Of a DNA stretch of 64,000 nt, positions 15,887-24,611 are shown one piece after another. Position 1 is the stretch's first letter, and the number at the start of each line of letters is the position of its first letter. Under the pieces are notes generated by a model, which ran no database searches, was not told where the DNA came from, and saw nothing but the letters and a program-made list of their open reading frames with translations. The DNA lies in contig CAWFYC010000017.1 of the NCBI GenBank assembly GCA_963819855.1, forward strand, positions 1-64,000, written 5' to 3'. The position numbers were made by a program, and so were the translations under genes. Source of the stretch: JAMXLO01 sp963819855. GTDB lineage: Bacteria > Pseudomonadota > Alphaproteobacteria > Acetobacterales > Acetobacteraceae.

Positions 15887-17071
15887 ATGGCGGCAGCGTC
15901 CAGGACCGCAAAGCGAACGGAAATGCCGCCGCTGCTGACCGCCGGATTCCGCCCTTTTTTCCTCGCTGCCGCCGGGTGGGCGGTGCTGTCGATGGCGGTG
16001 TGGCTGCCGCTGTTCTCCGGCGCGGTGGAATTGCCGAGCCGCTTCGACCCGCTGAGCTGGCACATCCACGAGATGTTGTTCGGTTTCGCGATGGCCGCGG
16101 TCGGCGGGTTTCTGCTGACCGCGATCCCCAACTGGACCGGCCGCGCGCCGGTGGCGGGCACGCCGTTGGCGGTGCTGGTCGGACTGTGGCTGCTCGGTCG
16201 CGTCGCCTGCCTGTTCTCCGCGTTGATCACGGATTGGCTGGTCGTGGTCGCGGATCTTGCCTTTGCCGCGGCGCTTGAAGTCGTGGCGGCGCGCGAACTG
16301 TCGGCAGCCGGCAACAGGCGGAACTACCCGCTGCTCGCTCCGGTCATCGTGCTGGCGATCGCCAACCTGCTGATGCACCTGCAATCGTTCGGCGTCGCCG
16401 TCCCGCCCGGGATCGGCTGGCGCCTCGGCATCGCTGTGGTGATCGTACTGATCTCGGTGATCGGCGGACGGATCGTGCCGACGTTCACCAACAACTGGCT
16501 CCACGCGCGGGGCATCACGCCGGTGCCACCGAACCTATCCTCGCTGGAGCACGCCGCACGCGGCACCTTGATTGCGGCGATGCTCGGTTGGGTCTTCCTG
16601 CCGGATTGGCGCGCACTGAGTGCGTTGCTGTTGACGGCGGCGGCTTTCAATCTGGCCCGGCTGGCACGCTGGCGCGGCATTGCCACGGCCGAGGAGCCAC
16701 TGCTGCTGATCCTCCACGTCGGCTATCTCTGGCTTGTGGTCGGCGTGGCGTTGCTCGGACTGTCGTTGATCAGCGATGCTGTTCCGCCCGCCGCCGCGGT
16801 GCACGCGCTGACCGCTGGCGCGATGGGCACAATGATCCTTGCCGTGATGACGCGCGCCACGCTCGGCCATACCGGGCGTGTGCTGCGCGCCGACACTGTG
16901 ACAATGATCATCTATGCGCTGGTCAGCGCATCCGCGCTGTTGCGCATCGTCGCGGCGTGGGTGGCCGATGGACAGATGGACCTGTTCGAGGTCGCCGTTC
17001 TGGCATGGGTCGGCGCTTTCGCGCTGTTCGCCGCCGAGTACGGACCGATGCTGTTGGCGCCGCGCCGATGA
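15887..17071 (+). CDS. nnrS: NnrS family membrane protein
   Basis: A 394-residue integral membrane protein with about 12 hydrophobic segments. NnrS proteins contain haem and copper and protect against nitric oxide and nitrosative stress. Family features are LTAGFRPFFLAAAGWA near the N terminus, WHIHEMLFGF with its histidines, GGRIVPTFTNNWL and TRATLGHTGR. The ATG at 15887 is taken; an ATG at 15923 (MPPLLTAG) is also plausible and sits nearer the conserved start. No nitrite or NO reductase genes are nearby. Followed 37 bp later by the oxidoreductase gene. Confidence 0.88.
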   Translation: MAAASRTAKRTEMPPLLTAGFRPFFLAAAGWAVLSMAVWLPLFSGAVELPSRFDPLSWHIHEMLFGFAMAAVGGFLLTAIPNWTGRAPVAGTPLAVLVGLWLLGRVACLFSALITDWLVVVADLAFAAALEVVAARELSAAGNRRNYPLLAPVIVLAIANLLMHLQSFGVAVPPGIGWRLGIAVVIVLISVIGGRIVPTFTNNWLHARGITPVPPNLSSLEHAARGTLIAAMLGWVFLPDWRALSALLLTAAAFNLARLARWRGIATAEEPLLLILHVGYLWLVVGVALLGLSLISDAVPPAAAVHALTAGAMGTMILAVMTRATLGHTGRVLRADTVTMIIYALVSASALLRIVAAWVADGQMDLFEVAVLAWVGAFALFAAEYGPMLLAPRR

Positions 17072-17108
17072 CGCGGCAATACTCCATCGACAGCAGGGAT
17101 ATGCGTGC

Positions 17109-18083
17109 ATGAAAGCGGTGGTGTGCGAAGCGTTCGGTGGACCCGAGGTATTGGCGTTGCGCGACGTACCGGATCCGCCACCACCTGGGCCGGCCGAGGT
17201 GCGGGTCCGCATCGAGGCGCGTGGCGTGCAGTACGTCGACGTGCTGATGCTCGCCGGCAAGTACCAGTTCCGCCCCGAGCCGCCGTTCATTCCCGGCGGC
17301 GAGGCAGCCGGTGTGGTGATCGCCGTGGGCGCCGGCGTCACGCAGTTCCGCGTCGGCGACAAGGTCATGAGCCGCCACAGCCTTGGCGCCTGTGCGGAAC
17401 TGGGCAACGCCAAGGCCGAGCTCTGCGATCTCGTGCCGGCGGGGATGAGCCTCGAAGCGGCGGGTGTGTTCCGCGGCGCGTATTCGACGGCCTATCACGC
17501 GCTGCTGCAGCGCGGCCGCATGAAGCCGGGTGAGTGGGTGCTGGTGCATGGCGCTGCCGGCGGCATCGGCATCGCCGCGATCCAGGTGGCAAAGCTGTTC
17601 GGTGCCAAGGTGATCGCCACCGCCAGCAGCGAGGAGAAGCGCACCGCCTGCCTGGAGGAAGGCGCAGACCACGCGATCGACTACCAGGGCGGCTTTCTCG
17701 ACAAGGTCAAGGAGCTTACCGGCGGCCACGGTGTCGATATCGTGTACGATCCGATCGGCGCGCAGGTCGCCGAGGAGTCGCTGCGTTGCCTCGCCTGGTG
17801 CGGGCGCCTGCTGATCCTGGGCTTTCTCGGCGGAGGTCCGACCAACATCCGCAGCAACTACCTGCTGATCAAGGGCATCGACGCGATCGGCGTACGCATC
17901 GGCGGGCTGAACGAGGCGGACCCGGATCTGGCGATCGCCAACATGAGGGCGCTGAACGAGCTTGCTGCACAGGGCAAGCTGCGGCCGCGCATCTCGCATC
18001 GCTTTCCATTGGCGCGGGCAGCGGAGGCGATGCAGGCGGTGATCGATCGCAAGGTGATCGGCAAGGCGGTACTGACAGGTTGA
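17109..18083 (+). CDS. NADPH:quinone oxidoreductase-like (MDR superfamily)
   Basis: A 324-residue medium-chain dehydrogenase/reductase of the quinone-oxidoreductase branch. The N-terminal catalytic fold has IPGGEAAGVV and GDKVMS; no zinc-binding cysteine cluster is seen, as usual for this branch. The cofactor domain has VHGAAGGIGIAAIQVAK (about residues 142-158) and VDIVYDPIGAQVAEESLRCLA. It would reduce quinones, enones or acryloyl-CoA-like compounds with NADPH. AGGGAT lies about 10 nt before the ATG. It ends about 290 bp before the hybrid kinase gene; that gap has no gene, but TTGACA at 18318 could be a promoter element. Confidence 0.85.
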   Translation: MKAVVCEAFGGPEVLALRDVPDPPPPGPAEVRVRIEARGVQYVDVLMLAGKYQFRPEPPFIPGGEAAGVVIAVGAGVTQFRVGDKVMSRHSLGACAELGNAKAELCDLVPAGMSLEAAGVFRGAYSTAYHALLQRGRMKPGEWVLVHGAAGGIGIAAIQVAKLFGAKVIATASSEEKRTACLEEGADHAIDYQGGFLDKVKELTGGHGVDIVYDPIGAQVAEESLRCLAWCGRLLILGFLGGGPTNIRSNYLLIKGIDAIGVRIGGLNEADPDLAIANMRALNELAAQGKLRPRISHRFPLARAAEAMQAVIDRKVIGKAVLTG

Positions 18084-18371
18084 TGCACCCCGACGGGGAG
18101 CGGAGGACGGCAGGACCGCGGCGACCGGTCGTCGCGTCGGTCCCATTCGCTATAATGTGAAGCCCACCTGGAGCCTTGCCGCTTGCCTCCAAGCCGCCGC
18201 GGCAGGAGTACTTCGATACTGGCCAGTCGAGCGGTGCTCTGACATGCCGACGCTTGCGGAAATTCGCCTGGTAGTCTCTTGTGCATGAGTGGCCCTCATC
18301 GCCGGTTCCGCTTTGCGTTGACAATCGTTACGACGCGCTGATGGAGGGCAAGTGACGACAGTCTGAATGAT

Positions 18372-20558
18372 ATGGGTCGTACGGTGATGGGAAATTGGCT
18401 CTTCCTTTATCGCTGGTTCAGGGACGTCTCCATCGCCCGGAAGCTGTACTTCACAGTAGGCACCATGGCGCTGCTGATCGGTGTCGAGCTTTTCGTTCTG
18501 TTATTTTCCTTGAATACACTCTCCTCGCTGCGTGCCTATGTCGGCGGTGAAGGTCTGTGGTCAAAAGCACAGAAGGATGCCGTCTTCCATTTGTACAGAT
18601 ACGGCGTTTCACGCACCGACAAGGATTACGAGCTCTTTCAGCAATTCATGCGGGTTCCGATCGGCGACGCCAAGACGCGACGCGAGCTGCTGACGGGCGA
18701 TGGGAACCCGGCTACGGCGCGTGAGGGGTTCCTGGAGGGCCGAAACCATCCCGACGATATTGATGGCATGATAAGCCTGTTCGTCGACTTCAATAACGTC
18801 TCTTACATAAAGAAGGCCATCGACATCTGGGGTACCGCGCAATCCATGGCCATGCAGCTACTGCCCATCGGAGCAAAGCTGCATGAGGAGATAAACTCCG
18901 CAAACCCATCCCAGGACAGGATAAACGAGCTCCTGGCCTCGACCTACCGGATCAATGAGAAGCTTACCGCATTCGAGGATGAGTTTTCATTTACCCTTGG
19001 CGAAGGCTCCCGCTGGCTTGAGCGGGTGGTGTTCAAGCTGCTGTTGACGACCGCGCTCACGGTCGAAATCACCGGCTTGCTCCTGGCCATATCCGTTAGC
19101 AGAAGCATACAGAAGGGACTGACGAATATAATCCGAGCGGCAAACTCGTTTTCCGCTGGGGATTTGAGCATGCGCGCCAAGGTATTGTCGCGCGACGAAA
19201 TCGGAGTGGTCGCCAATTCATTCAATGAAATGGCGGATACTCTGCAGAGACGGATGGCAGAGCTTGCCCATGAGATCGGTGAGCGTGCCCGCACCGAGGC
19301 AGAGGCTCAGAGCGCCCTCGCCAAGCTGGAGGCGACGCTCCACGCATTGAGATGCGAGGTCTCTGAGCGCCGGCGAGCCGAGGAGATGCTGCGCAGGTCT
19401 GAACAGATGAAGGCGCTGGGGCAGCTCACCGGCGGCATAGCGCACGACTTCAACAACCTGCTGGGCGTGATCATCGGCAGTGCCGAAATCCTGGCGGATG
19501 TGGCGGTGGATAAGCCCCAGCATGCGGAGCTGGTGCATGAGATCCTGAACAGCGCGTTGAGCGGATCGCTGCTGACGCGTCGGCTGCTGGCCGTCGCACG
19601 CAACCAGCCATTGCGACCCGAGCGCGTCGATCTGGTCGCATTGCTCCACAGTCATGTGGAAATGCTGCGGCGGACACTTGGAGAAGCGATCCGCATCGAG
19701 GCGAAGCATGAGACCGTTCTCTGGCTTACCAGCGCCGATCCGTCACAGATCGGCGACGCATTGCTCAATCTGGCGCTCAACGCGCGCGATGCGATGCCAC
19801 GAGGCGGCAACCTCACGATCGAAGCTGCCAACGTCCATCTGGATGCGCGAGGCGCAGAGGCGTACACGGAGATGACCGAGGGTGATTACGTCGTGTTGAG
19901 CGTGACGGATACCGGCGCCGGAATGGCGGAAGAGGTGCTGCAGCGTGCGATCGAGCCGTTCTTCACGACCAAGCCGCCGACCGCAGGCTCCGGCCTTGGT
20001 CTCAGCATGGTCTATGGCTTCGCCAAGCAGTCGGGTGGGCATCTCGATATCGAAAGTGTCGTGGGCGTCGGGACCACCGTCAAACTGTATCTGCCGCGTT
20101 CGAACGAAACTGCTGAGGCGGCGACAAACACACCGCAGGAGGCTGCTCCGTGTCCCGGCGGGACCGAGAACGTTCTGCTGGTCGACGACAACCAGACACT
20201 GATATCGGTGGCACGTCGCCAGCTCGGGTCCTTGGGTTACAAGGTCGTTTCTGCGACGAGCGGACCCGCCGCGCTGGCAATCCTGAGGTCCGACGAGCCC
20301 GTCGACCTGTTGTTCACCGACATCGTCATGCCGGAGGGCATGAACGGCTATATGCTGGCCGAAGCGGCGTGGCGTTTGCGGCCCGGCCTCAGGGTGCTGT
20401 TCACGACCGGCTATGCCGCCGATCTGTCGGAGCATGATGGGCAACCGATGCTCCACAAGCCGTATGATCGGCGGGCATTGGCGCAGGCAGTGCGCGCATT
20501 GCTGGACGGGTTGGTGCAGAACGCTCGCGATTCGGCCCTTGCCGTGGATCATGGATAG
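18372..20558 (+). CDS. Membrane-bound hybrid sensor histidine kinase/response regulator
   Basis: A 728-residue hybrid kinase. TM1 is about residues 28-48 and TM2 about 219-241, enclosing a periplasmic sensor of about 170 residues of no recognised type. A HAMP region (242-295) and a helical linker lead to a CckA-like HisKA domain with His358 (GGIAHDFNN), an ATPase domain with N-box NLALNARDAM, GTGAGM-type and GSGLGLSM boxes, and a C-terminal receiver with Asp650 (LLFTDIVMP). No HPt domain is present, so phosphate may pass to a separate protein. A second possible ATG is at 18387. Its base composition is somewhat lower in GC near the 5' end than its neighbours. Ligand unknown. Confidence 0.85.
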   Translation: MGRTVMGNWLFLYRWFRDVSIARKLYFTVGTMALLIGVELFVLLFSLNTLSSLRAYVGGEGLWSKAQKDAVFHLYRYGVSRTDKDYELFQQFMRVPIGDAKTRRELLTGDGNPATAREGFLEGRNHPDDIDGMISLFVDFNNVSYIKKAIDIWGTAQSMAMQLLPIGAKLHEEINSANPSQDRINELLASTYRINEKLTAFEDEFSFTLGEGSRWLERVVFKLLLTTALTVEITGLLLAISVSRSIQKGLTNIIRAANSFSAGDLSMRAKVLSRDEIGVVANSFNEMADTLQRRMAELAHEIGERARTEAEAQSALAKLEATLHALRCEVSERRRAEEMLRRSEQMKALGQLTGGIAHDFNNLLGVIIGSAEILADVAVDKPQHAELVHEILNSALSGSLLTRRLLAVARNQPLRPERVDLVALLHSHVEMLRRTLGEAIRIEAKHETVLWLTSADPSQIGDALLNLALNARDAMPRGGNLTIEAANVHLDARGAEAYTEMTEGDYVVLSVTDTGAGMAEEVLQRAIEPFFTTKPPTAGSGLGLSMVYGFAKQSGGHLDIESVVGVGTTVKLYLPRSNETAEAATNTPQEAAPCPGGTENVLLVDDNQTLISVARRQLGSLGYKVVSATSGPAALAILRSDEPVDLLFTDIVMPEGMNGYMLAEAAWRLRPGLRVLFTTGYAADLSEHDGQPMLHKPYDRRALAQAVRALLDGLVQNARDSALAVDHG

Positions 20559-20645
20559 CCATCGACCGCCAGACCATAGCCGCTGCGTTGCCAGCCAAGC
20601 GCAAACCGCACTAGCCTTGGCCAGACCCCTGGGAGGATGCCAGCC

Positions 20646-20918
20646 ATGGACCACACCGCGTTCGAGGCGGAGTTGCAGCGCGACGGCTATCAGATCATCG
20701 TCAACACGATGCAGCCCGGCGCGATCAATCCCGAGCATGCACACGACTTCGACGCGCGCCTGCTCGTGGTTGCCGGCGAGATGACCATCGTCGTCGGTGA
20801 GCAGCGCACCACCTACCGCGTCGGCGAGACCTTCGGCATGACGAACGGCTGTCGCCACTCCGAACAGGCCGGCCCGGAAGGCGCCACCTATGTCGCCGGC
20901 CGCCGCAAGCCCCACTGA
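20646..20918 (+). CDS. Small cupin-domain protein
   Basis: A 90-residue single-domain cupin. The first cupin motif is seen as NPEHAHDFDARLLVVAGEM, with two His and a Asp/Glu that could bind metal, and the second near MTNGCRHSEQAGPEG. It is preferred from ATG 20646, with GGGAGG ending 9 nt upstream; an ATG at 20637 overlaps that site. It is the first gene of a run of six same-strand genes for acyl-CoA type catabolism, so it may be a small accessory or metal-binding enzyme there. No specific function can be assigned. Confidence 0.75.
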   Translation: MDHTAFEAELQRDGYQIIVNTMQPGAINPEHAHDFDARLLVVAGEMTIVVGEQRTTYRVGETFGMTNGCRHSEQAGPEGATYVAGRRKPH

Positions 20919-20934
20919 ATCGAGGAAACGACCC

Positions 20935-21345
20935 ATGCCAGAGCCAGGCCGCGCCCTGCCGCAACCGACGCCGGAGACGAAACATTTCTGGGACGGCACG
21001 CAGGCCGGTGAACTCCGCCTGCAGCGCTGCGATGAATGCAGCAACACCTACTTCCCGCCGCGACCGTTCTGTCCGAAGTGTGCGTCGCGCAAGGTCAGCG
21101 TGTTCAAGGCTTCCGGCCGCGCGATCCTGGATACCTACGTGATCCACCACCGCAAGGTGCCCGGCTTCGAGCCGCCGTACGCCATCGCGGTGGTGAAGCT
21201 CGCGGAGGGTCCGCGCATGATGACCAACATCGTCGAATGTCCGCAGACGCCGGAAGCGCTGCAACTCGACATGCCGCTCGAGGTGGTGTTCGAGAAACAG
21301 AACGACGCCATCACGCTGCCCTTGTTCCGTCCGGCGAAAGGCTGA
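20935..21345 (+). CDS. Zn-ribbon OB-fold protein (DUF35 family)
   Basis: A 136-residue protein with an N-terminal rubredoxin-like zinc ribbon (CDEC ... CPKC, about residues 32-49) and a C-terminal OB fold (YAIAVVKLAEG...). DUF35 proteins act as partners of thiolase-like enzymes: they bind acyl-CoA or complete the active site, as in ChsH2/Ltp2-type aldolases and some acyl-CoA synthases. GAGGA lies 8 nt before the ATG, and the thiolase gene follows 4 bp downstream, which supports a complex between the two products. Confidence 0.85.
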   Translation: MPEPGRALPQPTPETKHFWDGTQAGELRLQRCDECSNTYFPPRPFCPKCASRKVSVFKASGRAILDTYVIHHRKVPGFEPPYAIAVVKLAEGPRMMTNIVECPQTPEALQLDMPLEVVFEKQNDAITLPLFRPAKG

Positions 21346-21349
21346 ACCG

Positions 21350-22492
21350 ATGCCCCACAACACAGTCGCCGTCGTCGGCGCGGCCGAGACCACGAAACTC
21401 GGCGTCATCCCCGACGTGTCGCAGATCCAGTTGCACGCCGACGCGGCGCTGAATGCGATGGCGGATTGCGGTCTGAAGCCGAAGGACATCGACGGTGTCG
21501 CCACTGCCGGCGAAACACCGGTGCAGATCGCGCACTATCTCGGCATCACGCCGAGCTGGGTGGACGGTACGTCGGTCGGCGGCTGCTCGTTCATGATCCA
21601 TGTACGGCACGCCGCCGCCGCGATCGAGGCTGGGCTGGCGAAGACCATTTTGGTGACGCACGGCGAAAGCGGTCGTTCGGGAGTCGGCCGCGGTCCACGC
21701 CCGGTGCCCGCATCCAGCCTCAACGGCCAGTTCGAACAGCCGTTCGGGCCAATGGGGCCGCCTTCGCTGTTTCCCATTCCTGTGCTGCGATACATGAAAA
21801 CCTATGGCGTGACGCACGAGCAGATCGCCATGGTGTCGGTGGTGCAGCGCGAGTGGGCTGCGAAGAACCCGCGTGCGACGTTCCGCGATCCGATCACCGT
21901 GGAGGATGTGCTCGGCTCGCGCATGATCGCCTATCCGTTCCGGCTGCTGCAATGCTGCCTGGTCACCGACGGCGGCGGCGCGCTGATCCTGACCTCCGCC
22001 GACCGCGCCAAGGATTTTCCCACCAAGCCGGTCTACATCCTCGGCACCGGCGAAAGCGTCGAGACACCGCTGGTGAGCCAGATGGAGAGTTTCACCAGTT
22101 CGCGGGCGTTCAGCGTCGCGGGGCCGACGGCGTTCCGTGAAGCCGGCATCACCCACAAGGACGTCGATCACCTGATGATCTACGACGCGTTCGCGCATCT
22201 GCCGCTGTACGGGCTGGAGGACCTTGGCTTCGTGCCGCGCGGCGAGGCGGGCCGCTTCATCGCCGAACGGAATACGGCGATAGGGGGCAAGCTGCCGCTG
22301 AACACCAACGGTGGCGGGCTGTCCTACATGCACTCTGGCATGTACGGCATGTACGCGTTGCAGGAGAGCGTGCGCCAGATGCGGGGCAACGCGCCGGCGC
22401 AGATCGCCGGCGCGAAAATCTCGGTCTGTCACGGTGTCGGCGGCATGTTCGCCGCGTCGGGCACGATCATATTCTCAAATCAAAAGCCGTAA
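21350..22492 (+). CDS. Thiolase / SCP2-type acyl-CoA thiolase or retro-aldolase
   Basis: A 380-residue member of the SCP2-thiolase/Ltp branch. Cys79 in VGGCSFM is at the usual nucleophile position; C-terminal elements LPLNTNGGGLSYMHSG and CHGVGGMF provide the other active-site residues. With its adjacent DUF35 partner it may be a true thiolase, or a retro-aldolase like Ltp2 that removes a short acyl-CoA. The CoA transferase gene follows 4 bp later. In this setting it probably shortens or cleaves an acyl-CoA in a catabolic path; the substrate is unknown. Confidence 0.82.
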   Translation: MPHNTVAVVGAAETTKLGVIPDVSQIQLHADAALNAMADCGLKPKDIDGVATAGETPVQIAHYLGITPSWVDGTSVGGCSFMIHVRHAAAAIEAGLAKTILVTHGESGRSGVGRGPRPVPASSLNGQFEQPFGPMGPPSLFPIPVLRYMKTYGVTHEQIAMVSVVQREWAAKNPRATFRDPITVEDVLGSRMIAYPFRLLQCCLVTDGGGALILTSADRAKDFPTKPVYILGTGESVETPLVSQMESFTSSRAFSVAGPTAFREAGITHKDVDHLMIYDAFAHLPLYGLEDLGFVPRGEAGRFIAERNTAIGGKLPLNTNGGGLSYMHSGMYGMYALQESVRQMRGNAPAQIAGAKISVCHGVGGMFAASGTIIFSNQKP

Positions 22493-22496
22493 TCAT

Positions 22497-23690
22497 ATGT
22501 CCGACCACCTGTTCTCCGGCCTCAAGGTCATCGACTGCGCAAGCTGGATCGCCGGACCCGCTGCCGCGACTATCATGTCCGACTTTGGCGCCGATGTGAT
22601 CAAGATCGAGCCACCCGGAGCCGGCGACCCCTGGCGCGGCCGCAGCACCAGTGGCGCGAACAACGACTACTATTGGCACTTGACGTCGCGCAACAAACGC
22701 AGCCTGGCGCTCGACCTGAAGCACGAGGCCGGTCGTGCCGTGCTGTATCGTCTCGTCGCCGATGCCGATGTGTTCGTCACCAACTTTCCGCTCCCGGTGC
22801 GCGATCGCCTGAAGCTGGCGCCCAATGATCTGCTGCCGCTGAACCAGCGGCTGATCTACGCATCGTTCACTGCGTATGGCGAAGCCGGCGACGAGGCGGC
22901 AAAAACCGGCTTCAACTCCACCGCGTACTGGGCACGCACCGGGCTGATGGACGCCGTACGCGCGGATGTGGATACGCCACCGGCGCGCTCGGCGCCCGGC
23001 ATGGGCGATCATCCCAGCGCCACCGGTCTCTATGCGGCTATCGTCACCGCACTGTATCGCCGCGAGAAGACCGGTCAGGGCGGCGTGGTGCGTTCGTCGC
23101 TGTTGCAGAACGGCTTGTGGGCGAACGGCTGCTTCGTGCAGACGCGGCTGTTCGGCGAGCCCGTGCCGCATCGGCCGACGCGCGAACAGGCGCCCAACGC
23201 GCTCGCCAACCACTACCGCTGCCGCGACGGCCGCTGGTTCATCATGGCGCTGTTCAACGAGGAGCGGCAGTTGCGCCCGCTGCTCAACGCGATCGGCCGC
23301 GAGGACCTGGCCGCTGATCCGCGCTTCGCCACCAAGGAAGCACGCAAGCAGAACGCGCAGGCGCTGGTGACGGAACTGGATGAAACCTTTGCCGCCCGCG
23401 ACATGGCCGAGTGGCGCAAGATCCTCGACGGCGTCGGCGTGACGTTCGGCGTGGTGGGCAAGATCGACGACGTACTGGATGACCCGCAGATGCAGGCGAT
23501 CGGTGCGATCGTCCCGTTTGCCGACGGCAAGACACTGACGGTATCCAGTCCGTTCCATCTCGATGGCGAGACGAAGGTGGCGCCGCGCTATGCGCCCGCC
23601 GTCGGTCAGCACAGCGAGGACGTACTGCGCGACGCGGGCTACTCGGCGGACGATATCGGGCGACTGCGCACGCTGGGTGTGCTGGCATAG
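22497..23690 (+). CDS. Family III CoA transferase (CaiB/BaiF type)
   Basis: A 397-residue family III CoA transferase. Seen are VIDCASWIAGPAAATIMSDFG at the N terminus (about residues 11-31), DVIKIEPP, SRNKRSLALDLK and the GMGDHPSA segment with Asp171 at the catalytic position. The ATG at 22497 lies 4 bp past the thiolase stop, with no strong ribosome site, so coupling is likely. It would activate an acid to its CoA thioester for the neighbouring thiolase (inference). It is only distantly similar to the enzyme at 9891. Confidence 0.87.
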   Translation: MSDHLFSGLKVIDCASWIAGPAAATIMSDFGADVIKIEPPGAGDPWRGRSTSGANNDYYWHLTSRNKRSLALDLKHEAGRAVLYRLVADADVFVTNFPLPVRDRLKLAPNDLLPLNQRLIYASFTAYGEAGDEAAKTGFNSTAYWARTGLMDAVRADVDTPPARSAPGMGDHPSATGLYAAIVTALYRREKTGQGGVVRSSLLQNGLWANGCFVQTRLFGEPVPHRPTREQAPNALANHYRCRDGRWFIMALFNEERQLRPLLNAIGREDLAADPRFATKEARKQNAQALVTELDETFAARDMAEWRKILDGVGVTFGVVGKIDDVLDDPQMQAIGAIVPFADGKTLTVSSPFHLDGETKVAPRYAPAVGQHSEDVLRDAGYSADDIGRLRTLGVLA

Positions 23691-23708
23691 ACAGAGCGGA
23701 GGGCAGCG

Positions 23709-24554
23709 ATGCAACCGATTGTCGCAGTGATCGCGCCGGGCATGATGGGTAGTGCCGTGGGGCAACGACTGGTCGAAAACGGCATCGAGGTGCGGACCTC
23801 GCTTGCCGGGCGCAGTGACGCTACCGTGGCGCGCGCCAAGGCCGCGGGCATGGTCGGCGCGTCAGACCAGCAGATCGCCGGGTCCGATATCATCCTGTCG
23901 ATCCTGCCGCCTGGCGACGCACTGGGCCTGGCGGAACGGCTGGCGCCCGCGCTGCGCGCCGCGGCGAAGAAGCCGGTCTATGTCGATTGCAACGCGCTGG
24001 ATCCCGCGACTGTGTTGCGGATTGCCCGTGTAGTCGAGGAGACCGGCGCCACCTTCGTCGATGGCGGGATCGTCGGTGGGCCGCCGAAGGCGGGTTACCA
24101 GGGACCGAAGATCTATCTCTCGGGGGAGGCAGCGTCGCGTGCCGCCGAGTTGACGAAATATGGGCTGTTGATGCCGATCCAGCCGGGCCCGATCGGTGCC
24201 GCGTCGGCGATGAAAATGTCGTATGCCGGCATCACCAAGGGTTTTACTGCGCTTGGTGCGGCGATGATGCTGGCCGCGTCGCGCGCCGGCACCGCCGAGG
24301 ACCTGAAGGCGGAACTGTCCTCGAGCCAGCCGGCGCTGTTCGGCTGGCTGACCCGGCAAGTGCCGAACATGTACTCCAAGGCGTATCGCTGGGTCGCCGA
24401 GATGGAGGAGATCGCCCAGTTCGTCGGTGAGGATCCCGCCGCGCGGAAGTTCTACGAGGGCGCAGCACGACTGTACGAACGGCTGGCGGCCGACTTCGAC
24501 GGCGAGCGCAAGGAGGTCGCCGCGCTGGATGCGTTCTGCAACACGAAGGGCTGA
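23709..24554 (+). CDS. NAD(P)-dependent dehydrogenase, DUF1932 C-terminal domain
   Basis: A 281-residue relative of 3-hydroxyisobutyrate and 6-phosphogluconate dehydrogenases. The N-terminal Rossmann motif is unusual (VAVIAPGMMGSAVG; family usually G-x-G-x-x-G, here A-P-G-M-M-G). The middle has VDGGIVGGPPKAG, corresponding to the substrate-binding loop, and the catalytic-lysine region reads SAMKMSYAGITKG. The C-terminal helical domain is of the DUF1932 type. It would oxidise a hydroxy acid; substrate unknown. It continues the catabolic gene run, 18 bp after the CoA transferase. Confidence 0.8.
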   Translation: MQPIVAVIAPGMMGSAVGQRLVENGIEVRTSLAGRSDATVARAKAAGMVGASDQQIAGSDIILSILPPGDALGLAERLAPALRAAAKKPVYVDCNALDPATVLRIARVVEETGATFVDGGIVGGPPKAGYQGPKIYLSGEAASRAAELTKYGLLMPIQPGPIGAASAMKMSYAGITKGFTALGAAMMLAASRAGTAEDLKAELSSSQPALFGWLTRQVPNMYSKAYRWVAEMEEIAQFVGEDPAARKFYEGAARLYERLAADFDGERKEVAALDAFCNTKG

Positions 24555-24577
24555 GCGGATGCGCGCCCTCCCCCCAA

Positions 24578-24600
24578 CCCCCTCCCGCAAGGGGAGGGGG
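24578..24600. repeat. C/G-rich hairpin repeat (CCCCCTCCC stem)
   Basis: A perfect 9-bp stem (24578-24586 and 24592-24600) with a 5-base loop, in a purine/pyrimidine-biased stretch from about 24566. There is no T run, so it is not a typical intrinsic terminator. Similar CCCTCCCGCAAGGGGAGGG repeats are scattered in many proteobacterial genomes. It separates the dehydrogenase from the Fe-ADH gene. Confidence 0.6.
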
Positions 24601-24611
24601 AGAATCAGTCC

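Noticed and set aside
24578..24600. Intrinsic terminator after the DUF1932 dehydrogenase
   Set aside because: The stem is perfect but there is no following T run on either strand, and the sequence matches a dispersed repeat type.
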